Numbered from the stretch's first letter, positions 9,770-18,968 are shown. The stretch: DNA of 64,000 nt from Angomonas ambiguus (GCA_019695575.1 JADNSB010000003.1:248001-312000); one strand, 5' to 3'. The notes: generated by a model not told the origin, from the letters alone. Numbers and translations: made by a program.

Positions 9770-10237
9770 CTAACTTCTAGTGATGGAGTTTAAAGCCAAC
9801 CGTCGGTCTTCAATCAAACATTCGGATCGGTCCAATGTAATTGCCTTCGGTTGAGGTTTGGACCGCTTCAACACGAGTGGTTTCTTTTCTCTAAAGTTTT
9901 CAATCATGGAGAGGCAAATATTAATTTTAGCGAGAGCAAACTGTGGCCGCATAAACTGAATGGAGGAGATAGGAGAGACGTACTGATACTCCAAGGAGAG
10001 CAGTCGGAGGGTCGATGTGGCGAGCCGGGCGTCGTCTTCTTCGACAATAAAGAAGGGGTATTTTTCTATAAAGGTGCGAGTCTTATCCGCGAACACAACG
10101 AGCAAAAAACGAATAAACAGGCAATACACGTAAGGGCTGCCCTTGTAGACATCCTCCTCTACGATACAGTTCCAGTTGGAAAAGCCGAGTTGCACTAACT
10201 GCTTTTGAAGCACTTTAAACTGTAACTTTACATCCAT
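9770..10237 (-). CDS. CEP44-domain-like basal-body protein
   Basis: 155 residues. Nearly the whole protein follows the N-terminal domain of vertebrate CEP44 (centrosomal protein of 44 kDa): an opening helix ending LVQLGFSNW, then G-SPYVYCLFIRFLL, a segment with FIEKYPFF...DDARLATSTLRLL, EYQYVSPISSIQFMRPQFALAKINIC and a final helix. CEP44 binds centriolar microtubules and acts in centriole-to-centrosome conversion; a basal-body role here is inferred. The vertebrate protein continues with a long coiled-coil tail that is missing here, so this is a domain-only form. The last about 30 residues are basic. Assignment rests on remembered sequence pattern. Confidence 0.55.
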   Translation of the reverse strand: MDVKLQFKVLQKQLVQLGFSNWNCIVEEDVYKGSPYVYCLFIRFLLVVFADKTRTFIEKYPFFIVEEDDARLATSTLRLLSLEYQYVSPISSIQFMRPQFALAKINICLSMIENFREKKPLVLKRSKPQPKAITLDRSECLIEDRRLALNSITRS

Positions 10238-10524
10238 TATTAAACAACTTTTTAAGAAAAAATAATAATTCAGAGGAGAAAAGGGAGGAAGGGAAACTTT
10301 AGAAAAAAATCACACACATTAATTTTAAATAATAATATCGTGTTATTCTTTACTTTTTTTTTTGTCGCATGGAACCACTTTATACAGTATCGACGTAAAC
10401 CTGATCATGTTTCACGAAAGAAAAAAAGGAGATTCTTGGTTTTCTTATGTTTTTTCATCTCATTAAATACTCCGTTTACTTTTCTAATTCCTTTTCTGAC
10501 TTTTTTTTTCCTTTTTTTACGGGT

Positions 10525-10980
10525 TTAATTCCTCGAGATGATGGCGATAATGGTCTCCCGCCCATACGGAACATAAGACAGGGTATACCAGGCAAGAAAG
10601 GCGTACTGTGCCACACCGCAGAGAAAACAAATAAAAAAAGAGCGAAATGCGAAGGCCAGTATGAGCGAAACAACAAGGGAGCTGAGGTAGAGCACCGTCG
10701 CCGTCCTTCGGTACTCGTCAAACATATAGCTTAACTGGGCCACTGGACCCATTATAACAACGGTACTACACATGGACATGATGCTTCCCATTGTCGAAAG
10801 AACGGTATACTTCCAGTAGTACCCTTTAGCGAGGGCAATCCAACTCATAAAGGCGGCAAACATACCCAAGGAGAGGAAAAAGAGGTACCCCTGGATACGC
10901 TGACTCCACGATAAACCCTTGAACAGTTGTTCACTTTCATTCGTAGTGGCGGTAATGTCATCTATTTCAACCGCGGCCAT
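10525..10980 (-). CDS. SFT2: SFT2-family vesicle transport protein
   Basis: 151 residues. A short acidic cytosolic N-terminus is followed by QRIQGYLFFLSLGMFAAFMSWIAL and three more hydrophobic segments, giving the four-helix Got1/Sft2 topology. Sft2 proteins sit in Golgi and endosomal membranes and help fusion of retrograde vesicles with the late Golgi alongside the SNARE machinery. Length and helix spacing fit the family (about 160-215 residues). The Bet1-like SNARE at 14120-14479 is a functional relative, but co-location is probably incidental. Confidence 0.85.
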   Translation of the reverse strand: MAAVEIDDITATTNESEQLFKGLSWSQRIQGYLFFLSLGMFAAFMSWIALAKGYYWKYTVLSTMGSIMSMCSTVVIMGPVAQLSYMFDEYRRTATVLYLSSLVVSLILAFAFRSFFICFLCGVAQYAFLAWYTLSYVPYGRETIIAIISRN

Positions 10981-11278
10981 GTCGTCTTAAACAGTAACAC
11001 GAATCAAACCGCAAATACAATAAAAGCGAAACCTAAATCTAAGGAACGGAGGGGAAAAAAAGCACCTTGCGAAGTAGTAAATTAAAAGTACAGAAGATAC
11101 AAGGAGAGAGAAAGGGGAGAAAATAAGAGTACTTTTTCTTCAAACGCTAAAGCAGTGAACCAGTAAAAGAGGAATAATAATAATAATAATATTAATAATA
11201 GTAATAAAAAAAAAATCTTTTTGGGAAAACCAATACAAATAAACTACAATATACATACAGACAACACCACGAGGTACC

Positions 11279-11623
11279 TCAACTCCACAGGGGAACCGAA
11301 CGCGCCTTTTCTTTGCTTTTCCATAGCGCATCAATGTACGCTTCGGGGAAGTTTTCTAATGTATTGTTCTCCGAGACTGTCAAGTTTAAAGGCCATGCAC
11401 AACCATCGGCGTACCCACTGTAGAGCGATTTCACGGCATCGTACGTCAGATTGATGGCGACGAACGTAGGAGACTCTGGTGCCTCATTGGTAGGGCTGGA
11501 GAACACCACGCGGTAGGTACAAGACGAGGATGGAAAAGGGCTCACGGCACACTTATATTTGGATTCCAGTTTTGCTAATGCCTCTGTTAACCGTTGGCCG
11601 CCTTGCAGCGTGGCGGGGTCCAT
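11279..11623 (-). CDS. Unidentified 114-residue protein
   Basis: No family recognised. The first in-frame ATG is at 11621-11623 (MDPATLQGGQRLTEALAKLE). The frame stays open upstream to a GTG at 11701 and would then encode a hydrophobic 'signal peptide', but that stretch is a polypyrimidine tract ending in AG, i.e. a trans-splice acceptor, so I start at the ATG. The product is soluble, with an N-terminal helix, a beta-rich middle (CTYRVVFSS, TFVAINLTYDAVKSLY) and an amphipathic C-terminal helix. The three NxT/S-like sites mean little without a signal peptide. Confidence 0.65.
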   Translation of the reverse strand: MDPATLQGGQRLTEALAKLESKYKCAVSPFPSSSCTYRVVFSSPTNEAPESPTFVAINLTYDAVKSLYSGYADGCAWPLNLTVSENNTLENFPEAYIDALWKSKEKARSVPLWS

Positions 11624-11630
11624 GTAGGAA

Positions 11631-11671
11631 CTGAAAACTAGTAGAAGAGGGAGTAGAAGAGGAGGGAAAAG
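11631..11671 (-). promoter_or_regulatory. Polypyrimidine tract with AG, probable trans-splice acceptor
   Basis: On the coding strand an about 30-base run of nearly pure T/C (11671 to 11641) is followed by AG at about 11638 and again at 11631, only 8-15 bases before the ATG at 11623. This is the textbook layout of a kinetoplastid spliced-leader acceptor with a very short 5' UTR. It also explains the apparent hydrophobic N-terminal extension of the open frame. Confidence 0.65.
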
Positions 11672-11845
11672 TAAATACCAAGGACCAAGAACACTACGCA
11701 CACTTGGGAAACAATAATGAAAAGTGTAACAAAAGAGTCAAGTTTTTTTTTAAAAAAAAGCGGAATGGATAGACAAAAGGAAAAAAAAAAATAGAATCAA
11801 AAAAAAAAGAGAAAGGAAAAAGGAGGAGGGACGATATGCAGCGGC

Positions 11846-12664
11846 TTACCAATTGGAGCCCTTTTTCCACACCACCCCTCTGCCACCAGTGGTCTTCATC
11901 TTCCAGTCTAGTTCCCTTCGATCTAACCGAAAAAGAGCAGTAGCGATGCGTTTGGACTGTTCATACCCGACAGGCATATCAAACCGTTTCATTAGTAAAA
12001 GACTTACATACAGTAGTCGATCACTGCCGAACTCTTCCGCCAGCTTCATAAAAGAACGGGCGAGATACACCCCACGGTCATTGTAGTCTCCCTCCACGTA
12101 CAGGGACGCCCCCACCTGTCCCTTTTGTAGCAAAGCCTCCACCACATGACCTAGCTGTAGCACCAAAGGGTCGTGGAGGGCGTCGGCCAACGCCACCCCT
12201 CGCATAAAGGACACCAGGTCGTACGACACCTTCCCCGCACCTTGCGGGCAGGCCAGTGACCTCGGCGTTATCTCGTGCGCTTCCAAGAGTGGGTTCAAAA
12301 CAGAATAGAGCCATTGGGTTCGTTCTTCTCCAATGATAACGGGCATTAGGTTTGGATTTCGAATAAACACACGAGGGCTGATAAAGGAGGACTCGAGAAA
12401 TTTTTTAGGGGACAACTTTTGCGTAGTCTGAGAAGCCGCATAGGAGTAGATATCGGTGAGATTGAAAATAGAATACGCATACACCTCCCGGACATAAAAA
12501 CTAGACAGAAACGCCACCGCCTGAACCTCTTGGCAAGTTTGCGGGGTATCCAGAGAAAGTGGATTAACGAATGCTTCACTCATGTACTCTGTCGGCAGAT
12601 TTGCATCAATAAAGTCTTTCCTTTTATCGCTGCTATGAAGGAGAGCACGGCACCGTGATAACAT
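11846..12664 (-). CDS. Unidentified, possibly mitochondrial protein
   Basis: 272 residues. The N-terminus (MLSRCRALLHSSDKRKDF) is short, basic and Ser/Leu-rich, fitting a mitochondrial presequence. The body is mostly alpha-helical with a repeat-like rhythm, including PLVLQLGHVVEALLQKG and ARSFMKLAEEFGSDRLLYVSLLLMKR, which recall TPR/PPR-type helical pairs. The C-terminus is basic (KMKTTGGRGVVWKKGSNW). I do not recognise a family. Kinetoplastid mitoribosomes and RNA-processing complexes contain many helical proteins of this kind, which is only a suggestion. Confidence 0.7.
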   Translation of the reverse strand: MLSRCRALLHSSDKRKDFIDANLPTEYMSEAFVNPLSLDTPQTCQEVQAVAFLSSFYVREVYAYSIFNLTDIYSYAASQTTQKLSPKKFLESSFISPRVFIRNPNLMPVIIGEERTQWLYSVLNPLLEAHEITPRSLACPQGAGKVSYDLVSFMRGVALADALHDPLVLQLGHVVEALLQKGQVGASLYVEGDYNDRGVYLARSFMKLAEEFGSDRLLYVSLLLMKRFDMPVGYEQSKRIATALFRLDRRELDWKMKTTGGRGVVWKKGSNW

Positions 12665-12952
12665 ACTCGAAAGGCAATACCCGTAGTGTTTTGTTTCTTT
12701 GTGTCTTTTTTAAATTATTTACAGAAAATAAAAGAACCCCCCCCAGAAAAAAAAAAAAGGTGAAGGAGAAGTGAATAGAAAGAACAGAAAGGCCACCAAA
12801 TTACAACAGCAATACAATCCAGCAAAAACGAAAACTGACAGTGTCCGTGAAAGGAAATCAATGTGTACCCAGTAAGAGGTACTTTTCTTCTGGCAATATT
12901 GGGTCGCTTAATATGTAAACAAAAAGACGGTTATCCTCGATATATAAACTGT

Positions 12953-13243
12953 TTAGGGGTTCGATCCTTTCTTCGTGAGGTACTCTGGTAACGCGTCATC
13001 GTCAAAAACAAAGTCTTCAAATTCATCCAAGTCACCGAGTTCATCGAGGAAGAGAAGATCGTCGTCGAAAAACTCGGCATCCAGGGCATCGTCGTCCATG
13101 GGTAAATCCTTGGACGCGTATGTTCTCACGGGAGTCCACAGGTACGGCAACGCCACACTGACCAAAGGAGCGACTTTCGGCAGCCTAGTAAGAGAAAGGG
13201 CACGAATCATGGAGGGTTGCTTTGTTGCTCTTGCGACTTGCAT
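12953..13243 (-). CDS. Small protein with mitochondrial presequence and very acidic tail
   Basis: 96 residues. The first about 45 residues are basic and hydrophobic with no acidic residue (MQVARATKQPSMIRALSLTR onward to RTYASK), a good mitochondrial targeting signal with a likely cleavage site near the YASKD junction. The remaining about 50 residues are extremely acidic (runs of DDD, EFFDDD, LDELGDLDEFEDFVFDDD). Function unknown; a small acidic mitochondrial matrix protein or chaperone/assembly factor is possible. The frame is unlikely to be chance because both halves are so strongly biased in different directions. Confidence 0.65.
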   Translation of the reverse strand: MQVARATKQPSMIRALSLTRLPKVAPLVSVALPYLWTPVRTYASKDLPMDDDALDAEFFDDDLLFLDELGDLDEFEDFVFDDDALPEYLTKKGSNP

Positions 13244-13601
13244 TTAACGAATAAGAATAATAACAAAAAAAAAGCGGGTGTGAGAAGAGTAAATAGAAGT
13301 ATTCGGGGTTTCAAAAGATAAACTAGAAATTAAAAATAAAGCTATGGATACACACACGCACACGCTCGAAGTAAAACAAGAATGCTCTATTTAACTCCAA
13401 AAAGGCTTTTACTTTTTTTTTTTTCTATGAGATATTAACATGACATAAAGCCTAACAGCAGTAAGGACCTTTGACAATAATAAAGGACCTTCATCTTTTG
13501 TTATTGTTCCTTCCTATAAACAATACGGTAGTAACTAATAATATTGAAGTTATTTTTACTGGTATATATATATATATATATTTAATATTATTATTTTTAC
13601 G
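13244..13601. other. Gene-free AT-rich spacer
   Basis: 358 bases with A-runs, a T-run near 13412, an (AT)n run at 13563-13580 and a CACACACG-like segment near 13350. T- and pyrimidine-rich on the coding strand, consistent with splice/polyadenylation signals of the flanking genes. No gene or structured RNA seen. Confidence 0.7.
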
Positions 13602-13895
13602 TTACACAGTGGTTTTAGCTCTACCGCAGTCCCACCAGCCTCTGCCCTCCACTACGGGGGAAGTTTGTTTGGACATTTCACAGTGCAACGCGTGACGATA
13701 AACACAGTCAATCTTGCGATCAAAAAACTCTTCACATTCGGGACAGACGTACGATCGAGTTTTTTGGCAAAATTCTATCTTTAATTTCGGTTTCTGCTGA
13801 CCAGACTCGATCAGTAAGGCGTAAGTTTTTGTTTTTTGTGTATACCACTCATCGGAGTAGTAAAAGTTGGGATTGATATTCCATTCGCCAGACAT
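13602..13895 (-). CDS. Small putative zinc-finger protein
   Basis: 97 residues, family not recognised. A Cys pair (VCPECEEFF) is followed by HALHC, giving a C-x2-C ... H-x3-C arrangement able to bind one zinc. The N-terminus is aromatic and acidic (GEWNINPNFYYSDEWYTQK). The tail has a Trp-Trp. Such short zinc proteins occur in kinetoplastid ribosome and RNA-processing particles, but there is no direct evidence for a role here. Confidence 0.65.
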   Translation of the reverse strand: MSGEWNINPNFYYSDEWYTQKTKTYALLIESGQQKPKLKIEFCQKTRSYVCPECEEFFDRKIDCVYRHALHCEMSKQTSPVVEGRGWWDCGRAKTTV

Positions 13896-14119
13896 GAAGG
13901 AGTATTTTTCTTTTTAAAAAATTTTCGTACTGTTTTTTTTTTTTTTAAGAAACCAGATAGAAAAATTTAGAAAAAAATAGGAGTGTATTAAAAGACATCC
14001 CTTTACTGTACCACTGCAGATGAAATAGCGTTGCACACAGACACACACACAAGGAAAAAAAAAAAAAACTAGCACAGCAAACGCAACTAGGACGAACAAA
14101 AATATAAAATGATAGTAGT

Positions 14120-14479
14120 TTACCCTCGTAGTAAACAGTAGATAATGTACAAGACAACAAATACAATCACTATCACCCCTAATTTGTATCTCCAGTCGTT
14201 TCGTTCAAATACCCCTTTCAGGTTTCGAATACTACTCTGCACTCCACTCGTGGCGTTCTGTACGGCATTTTGAAGCGTTTTCAGTAGTTCATTGTGCTGT
14301 TCTGCCTCACGATGCAGCCCAGAGGCCATGGATTTCATCTGGGTCACATTAGCACCCAATGCATCTAGTAATTGTTCATTCTCCCGGTAGGTTTGCTCCT
14401 CCAACTCTTTCGCATTGGTACTACCGGGCTCCACTTTAGTGTGGCGCGCACTGTTATTGGCGTATAGAGAGGAACGCAT
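14120..14479 (-). CDS. BET1: Bet1-like Qc-SNARE
   Basis: 119 residues. The core SNARE helix runs from about NEQLLDALGANVTQMKSMASGL through SGVQSSIRNLKGVFERND, with heptad spacing typical of Bet1/Sft1 Qc-SNAREs, and is followed directly by a single C-terminal transmembrane anchor (LGVIVIVFVVLYIIYCLL). Size equals yeast and human Bet1 (about 118-142 residues). Bet1 acts in ER-Golgi and intra-Golgi fusion. Bet1 versus Sft1 cannot be settled by eye. Confidence 0.8.
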   Translation of the reverse strand: MRSSLYANNSARHTKVEPGSTNAKELEEQTYRENEQLLDALGANVTQMKSMASGLHREAEQHNELLKTLQNAVQNATSGVQSSIRNLKGVFERNDWRYKLGVIVIVFVVLYIIYCLLRG

Positions 14480-14742
14480 TTCTTCCGGGTACGTAAAAAC
14501 GAATTAATAATAATAATAATAATAAGTAACAATACAAAAAGGAAAGGAGAGAAGGAAAACATTAACTACTTCAACGACACCTGCGTATAGATCAAAAAAT
14601 ACAAAAAAAAGGGAAAAAATTCTTTACAGAACACTATCAAAAACATTCAATACTACTGGGGTACTATGTGTGAAACCATCCCCTACGAGCAAGTCGTTTA
14701 GATCGAGAACAGTGTATAATTGGTTCAGTTGTTGTTGTTGTT

Positions 14743-14913
14743 TTACGACTTCATCATACGACGAGAGCCAATAGTCCTTCCTCTTCCACGTCTTTTCTTA
14801 TCATGGGCCATTCGAAAGTCAATTCGGTAGGGACGCTTTACATTAGTGCTCATACCGCCTACGAACGTACGGGCAAAGAAGTTTCGGAAGCAAAGGGCAG
14901 TGGGAAAGAACAT
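14743..14913 (-). CDS. Small basic, probably mitochondrial protein
   Basis: 56 residues from ATG 14911-14913. An N-terminal presequence-like stretch (MFFPTALCFRNFFARTFVGG) precedes a very basic tail (KRPYRIDFRMAHDKKRRGRG then RTIGSRRMMKS). Size and charge resemble the smallest mitochondrial ribosomal proteins (bL34- or bL36-like), but I cannot match a family pattern. The open frame extends further upstream through T/C-rich sequence that is probably splice signal. The presequence-plus-basic layout raises it above noise. Confidence 0.4.
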   Translation of the reverse strand: MFFPTALCFRNFFARTFVGGMSTNVKRPYRIDFRMAHDKKRRGRGRTIGSRRMMKS

Positions 14914-15371
14914 GAGGGTAACTAACTTTGTTGGGGGGGGGGGTGACAAAGGCAACAGTGAGAGGAGGGGAAGCAAAAAGGGAGAGAAAGTAGAGGTATA
15001 AATGCAGTACTTTCACTGACGTCGTAAGATTCATGAGAGCAAAAAACAAAAAAAGACGGAGAGAACACAACAAGTGCAATAACACCATGCGCATACGGAT
15101 GCACAAAAAAGGTAATGAAGACTTTGCTACAGGTGAATTATTGTGTTATATCCTCTTTGTAAGAAGGAAAGTATATAAAAGCCCAAGGAAGGAGTCGATG
15201 GAGGTTTACACTATGCACGGCTCCATGAACACCGTACTGTGCACTACCGTAAAATTTTCCAGAGAAACCCGTTTGCGACAGAAAAATGATAAATACATAC
15301 ATCCCTACATACATGTATAAATATATATATATATATGGTTCATAATATCATTGATAGATGGATGAAGATCT
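14914..15371. other. Gene-free spacer
   Basis: 458 bases between the small basic protein and RAMP4. It contains a G-run (C-run on the coding strand) at about 14931-14942, T/C-rich coding-strand sequence and an (AT)n run at about 15318-15337. No convincing gene; the frames present are low-complexity readings of pyrimidine tracts. Confidence 0.6.
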
Positions 15372-15593
15372 TTAGTCTGTCATTTTAGGAGAGGACTCTA
15401 TGGAAAAATAAATTTGCACAATAGTGGACCCTAACACGACGAATAACATAAACCACACCAACCACGTTGGGATGGCGTTTTTCTTCTTCTCCTTTCGTTC
15501 TCTTATGAGTTCCTTCTCTTCTGCAGTGAGGCGCTTTTGATTGTGTTTGCTGCGCTCGCGCATCTTCGCAGCGGGAGGGATAGCCGCGGGCAT
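15372..15593 (-). CDS. RAMP4/SERP1-like ER membrane protein
   Basis: 73 residues. A basic N-terminal half (MRERSKHNQKRLTAEEKELI, then RERKEKKK) precedes one C-terminal hydrophobic segment (WLVWFMLFVVLGSTIVQIYF), the layout of RAMP4/SERP1/YSY6, which sits in the ER membrane by the Sec61 translocon and stabilises nascent membrane proteins. The G-S-x-I-x-Q-I pattern in the anchor matches RAMP4. Length is right (about 66-75 residues). Confidence 0.8.
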   Translation of the reverse strand: MPAAIPPAAKMRERSKHNQKRLTAEEKELIRERKEKKKNAIPTWLVWFMLFVVLGSTIVQIYFSIESSPKMTD

Positions 15594-15868
15594 TTTTCAA
15601 ATAATAATAATAATAATAATAATTAAAAATAAGTAAATGAATGGTACACTAGATACTATTAGTAGTAAATGATGCAAAAGAAAGAATAAAGGGTGAGCAG
15701 ATTTTCGTTGTGTTTAAGGTTTACAGACGTTTTTCTATATAAGCTCCTACACTTACAAAAACATAAAGGGGTATCTCTTTATTCTTTCTTTCTTATTTTA
15801 TTTAGAATACAGAAAAGGTGGTTATGTGATAAGAAAAGGTGGTTTATGGTTGCTGTTGTATTTGTATT

Positions 15869-17302
15869 TTACTCTTTGTTCCACTGCTGCTCCTCTTCTT
15901 CGGTATCCTCACTACTAGAGAAGTGATGTGACTTTGTAAAATTCCTCAAATCGAAAAAGTGACTCTTTTCCTGGATTCGGTGCTTAATTTCACTTTCCTT
16001 CTGCCGATAGTGCTTGACCGTATCCACGCGGAAGTACAAGTTAAACGGCAAGGCGTAGGGAACTCGTTTGGCGTAGTCTAGGATGTGCTTCACACACTTC
16101 TCCTCCTCCTCCTGATTCCACCAGAAACAGGCGTTGGGGTGGACGTAACAAGTAAAGTCCACCACAGGTTGAAGAATCTGTTGCGTCACGTCTTCATTCT
16201 CGTAGCGACGGGTCACCTGACGGAAGCGGCTACTGATAATAATGGAAGGGGCGCAGGGCAGAATAACCGGCACACCGTCTTGGTACGCTTGCTCGGGCGG
16301 GGTCTGAAACCACGGCTTATCCCGCCCGTCCACCGTCAACAGCCGTTGCTCCTCGACCACCGGCGGACCCCCCTCCTCTGGGGTAGTGTGGACCGTGAAG
16401 CTGCTCGTATAGGACCGAGGTTCATCCGGGGGTCCCATCTCTCCTGGCAGCAGATCCAGCGGCTGTGGGCCGCGTTCCACGCCGTACATCTCCACCATTT
16501 CCCATATCACCTGCTGCACCACCTTGAGGTGCAACTCCCACTCCCCCACGGCGGCTTCAATCTGCGGTCGTGCCCTCGGGTCGTCGGGGTGGACCCGGAA
16601 CTCAAATCCCAATGGAGAGACCATAAAACTGGGATTCTCGGGGGAGGCCCAGATACGCGGATTGGTCTCGATGGGTAATCGTCCGACAATAGAGAAGTCC
16701 GGCTCCGTGCGGGCCGTCACCTTCACCCCATCCTCCACCCTACTCCGTAACGACGACCTACCAAACAGCTGCAACGCCGCCGGATTCGCCTTTTGCTTTC
16801 GTTCAAAATAAATATCATTGGTGTGTCCGTTTAACCCACACCGCCACCCGTGTTCCTTCTTTCCCGGATTCATACAAACACTGGTAGAGTGCCGGGTGGA
16901 GGTTTCTTTGAGCACCCCACACAACTTCTCCTGTACCCCAGTGAGGAGCACCGCCTTGGAAGACGGGTCGAGCTTCAAGTGTTCCTTGACTAACACGCGC
17001 AGCTCCGCGTTGCTCAAGTACTTTAAATCGTGCCAATCAATGCCCAACTCTTTTAGCGTGTCAAAGTGTTTCTCCAAGTTGCAGTTCATCTTGTACTGTC
17101 GTCGACCCACGTAGCCACTAAACCGTTTTAAAATAATTTTTAATGGAATAAATCGATTCTTTTCGTCGACGCTATCGAATACTCGACTTAGTGTCATTTT
17201 AATTGGCTTGTTGTAGCGTGGGGTGTAAGTTAAGGAATTGGGCGTTATTACACTACGCACTGGTACACGTGTAATTTTTCTTAAACATCTACTACCCCAC
17301 AT
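15869..17302 (-). CDS. Unidentified mitochondrial-type protein
   Basis: 477 residues from the ATG at 17300-17302; the frame continues four codons to a GTG, which I rejected. The N-terminus is strongly basic and lacks acidic residues for about 40 residues (MWGSRCLRKITRVPVRSVIT), a good mitochondrial presequence. The middle is rich in Pro, Gly and Trp with few motifs; the last about 20 residues are acidic (SSSEDTEEEEQQ). No known domain recognised. Kinetoplastid-specific mitoribosome subunits often look like this, so that is the leading guess. Confidence 0.75.
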   Translation of the reverse strand: MWGSRCLRKITRVPVRSVITPNSLTYTPRYNKPIKMTLSRVFDSVDEKNRFIPLKIILKRFSGYVGRRQYKMNCNLEKHFDTLKELGIDWHDLKYLSNAELRVLVKEHLKLDPSSKAVLLTGVQEKLCGVLKETSTRHSTSVCMNPGKKEHGWRCGLNGHTNDIYFERKQKANPAALQLFGRSSLRSRVEDGVKVTARTEPDFSIVGRLPIETNPRIWASPENPSFMVSPLGFEFRVHPDDPRARPQIEAAVGEWELHLKVVQQVIWEMVEMYGVERGPQPLDLLPGEMGPPDEPRSYTSSFTVHTTPEEGGPPVVEEQRLLTVDGRDKPWFQTPPEQAYQDGVPVILPCAPSIIISSRFRQVTRRYENEDVTQQILQPVVDFTCYVHPNACFWWNQEEEEKCVKHILDYAKRVPYALPFNLYFRVDTVKHYRQKESEIKHRIQEKSHFFDLRNFTKSHHFSSSEDTEEEEQQWNKE

Positions 17303-17759
17303 CGTCTTCCACACACCATATCCTAATTGTTTTTGTTGTTGTTGTTTTACCTTTTTGTACTAGAATGATTCATACATAATAATAAGGAGAGGTAGGGCGA
17401 TATTGCAATTGTTACAACAGCAATAAAAGGAAAATACATACACACATTTATACACACTTTCGAAGAAAAGAAAAAAAAAAAAACTTTCCATTACGTAAAA
17501 TGGAGGAATAACAATAAAATGAAAAAAAAAAACATCGCTTTCATTGACGTTAAGTGAGTTCGTAACTTTGTCCTTTAATAACAGAAAAATACCTAAGAGC
17601 CCAGAAAAAAAAAAAAAGAAAGAGCTAAAAAGAAAGATCCACTTCGTAGGATTACTAACATCGTTATTGCTACTTATTTCTTCTTTTGTTTCTTAATAGC
17701 TCTTCCTCTCTTTCTCTCTCTACACTGTTTCTTTACTATTTTTGTTTTATTTTATTTTT
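17303..17759. other. Gene-free spacer
   Basis: 457 bases with many A-runs (T-runs on the coding strand), an opposite-polarity T/C-rich block near 17690-17760, and no open frame of note. Likely 3' UTR of ETF-beta and... the splice region of the 477-residue gene. No structured RNA seen. Confidence 0.65.
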
Positions 17760-18566
17760 TTAAATGACCTTAGCTTCGTTGTGGAGTTTGTCATAGAACT
17801 CATCGATGGTCTTGACCTTAATACCTGCCTTTCTGGTCTCAGGCTCCGTCACCGTCTCCATAGTCAGATGGGGTTTAATATCCACACCGAGGGAGGCGAC
17901 CTCGCGGGTGTCGATGGGCTTCTTACGGGCCTTCATAATATTGGGGAGCTTAGGAAAGCGGGGGGTGTTCAAGCGGAGGTCCGCCGCTACCACGCAGGGA
18001 GTTTCCAGTTCCACGACCTGGTGGCCAGAGTCGACCTCACGGGTGACCTTCACCTTACCTCCGGCCACCTCCACCTCGGAAGCAAACGTGCCCTGTGGCA
18101 CATCCAGTAGACCCGCTAGCAACTGTGGGGTATTACCAAAGTCACCGTCTACTGCCTGCTTGCCCAGGATCCACAAGTCGGGCTTGATCTCCTCGTGCAG
18201 TTTCTGAAATATCTGAGCGACCGCAAGGGACTCCACGCCCTCCGCCTCGGCATCCGGCACCACCACGTGAATCGCCTTGTCGCAGCCAAGGGCCATCGCC
18301 GTACGAAGGACCTCCTCCGCCTTCTTGTTGCCCACCGTCACCGCAATGACTTCGGTGGCGATTTTCTTTTCCTTCAGCTTAATGGCTTCTTCTATGGCAA
18401 TTTCATCAAACGGGTTCACACTCATTTTAGAGTTGGCGGTTTGAATCTTATTATCCTTGACACGGACCTTGACGGTGTAGTCGACCACACGCTTCACTCC
18501 CACCATGACCTTCATACGGTCGAGGGGGGTGGCCCGGAACAAGGCGGCGGAAGAAAGACGCAACAT
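17760..18566 (-). CDS. ETFB: Electron transfer flavoprotein subunit beta
   Basis: 268 residues. ETF-beta pairs with ETF-alpha in the mitochondrial matrix, taking electrons from acyl-CoA and other dehydrogenases and passing them to ETF-ubiquinone oxidoreductase. Recognisable patterns: MKVMVGVKRVVDYTVKVRV near the N-terminus, NPFDEIAIEEAIKLKE, the nucleotide-binding region PQLLAGLLDVPQGTFAS and the signature VTREVDSGHQVVELETPCVV followed by PRFPKLPNIMKARKK. I start at the ATG at 18564-18566, giving a short presequence (MLRLSSAALFRATPLDR). The frame continues 51 codons further up through hydrophobic, low-complexity sequence that does not match the family. Confidence 0.95.
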   Translation of the reverse strand: MLRLSSAALFRATPLDRMKVMVGVKRVVDYTVKVRVKDNKIQTANSKMSVNPFDEIAIEEAIKLKEKKIATEVIAVTVGNKKAEEVLRTAMALGCDKAIHVVVPDAEAEGVESLAVAQIFQKLHEEIKPDLWILGKQAVDGDFGNTPQLLAGLLDVPQGTFASEVEVAGGKVKVTREVDSGHQVVELETPCVVAADLRLNTPRFPKLPNIMKARKKPIDTREVASLGVDIKPHLTMETVTEPETRKAGIKVKTIDEFYDKLHNEAKVI

Positions 18567-18968
18567 GGAATAAGAAAGGTGAGGAGAAAAAAAAAATAAC
18601 GCTAAATTGAACTGATATTTACTGTAGGAGTATGAGGTGAGAGTTATGAGAGAGAGAAAGATAATGTCATTTACTTCAAGAAAGGGGTTAATATGACTAA
18701 AATACAAAGCAGAGATCATTCGAAAAAATATACCTGTTCACGGTAATATAGTTTAAATAAAAAATCATTAGTAAGAGTTTAATAATAGTAAAAAAAAAAA
18801 AAAAAGGTATTATACTTTTAAAAAAGAAAAATAAATGTGAAGTACTACCAAAAACGGATTAGTACGAGGTAAAAAAAAAGAAAAAAAGGAAGTGGGGCGC
18901 AAATTTGGAGAAAAAAAAAAAGGTTCTGACTAAGAGAAACCATTTTTCTCTTATTATTATTATCATTA
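18567..18968. other. Gene-free spacer
   Basis: 402 bases between TypA and ETF-beta with an A-run at 18790-18805, several shorter ones and ATT repeats at 18952-18967. Reads as T-rich on the coding strand. The part nearest ETF-beta (18567-18719) is open in frame with it but is probably 5' UTR/splice region. Confidence 0.65.

Noticed and set aside
12945-12975. GGGGTTCGATCC-like T-arm as a possible tRNA
   Set aside because: No matching acceptor stem, D-arm or anticodon arm around it, and it lies at the coding end of the acidic mini-protein.
18567-18719. 51-residue N-terminal extension of ETF-beta
   Set aside because: Hydrophobic, low-complexity and unlike ETF-beta; the next ATG gives a proper mitochondrial presequence.
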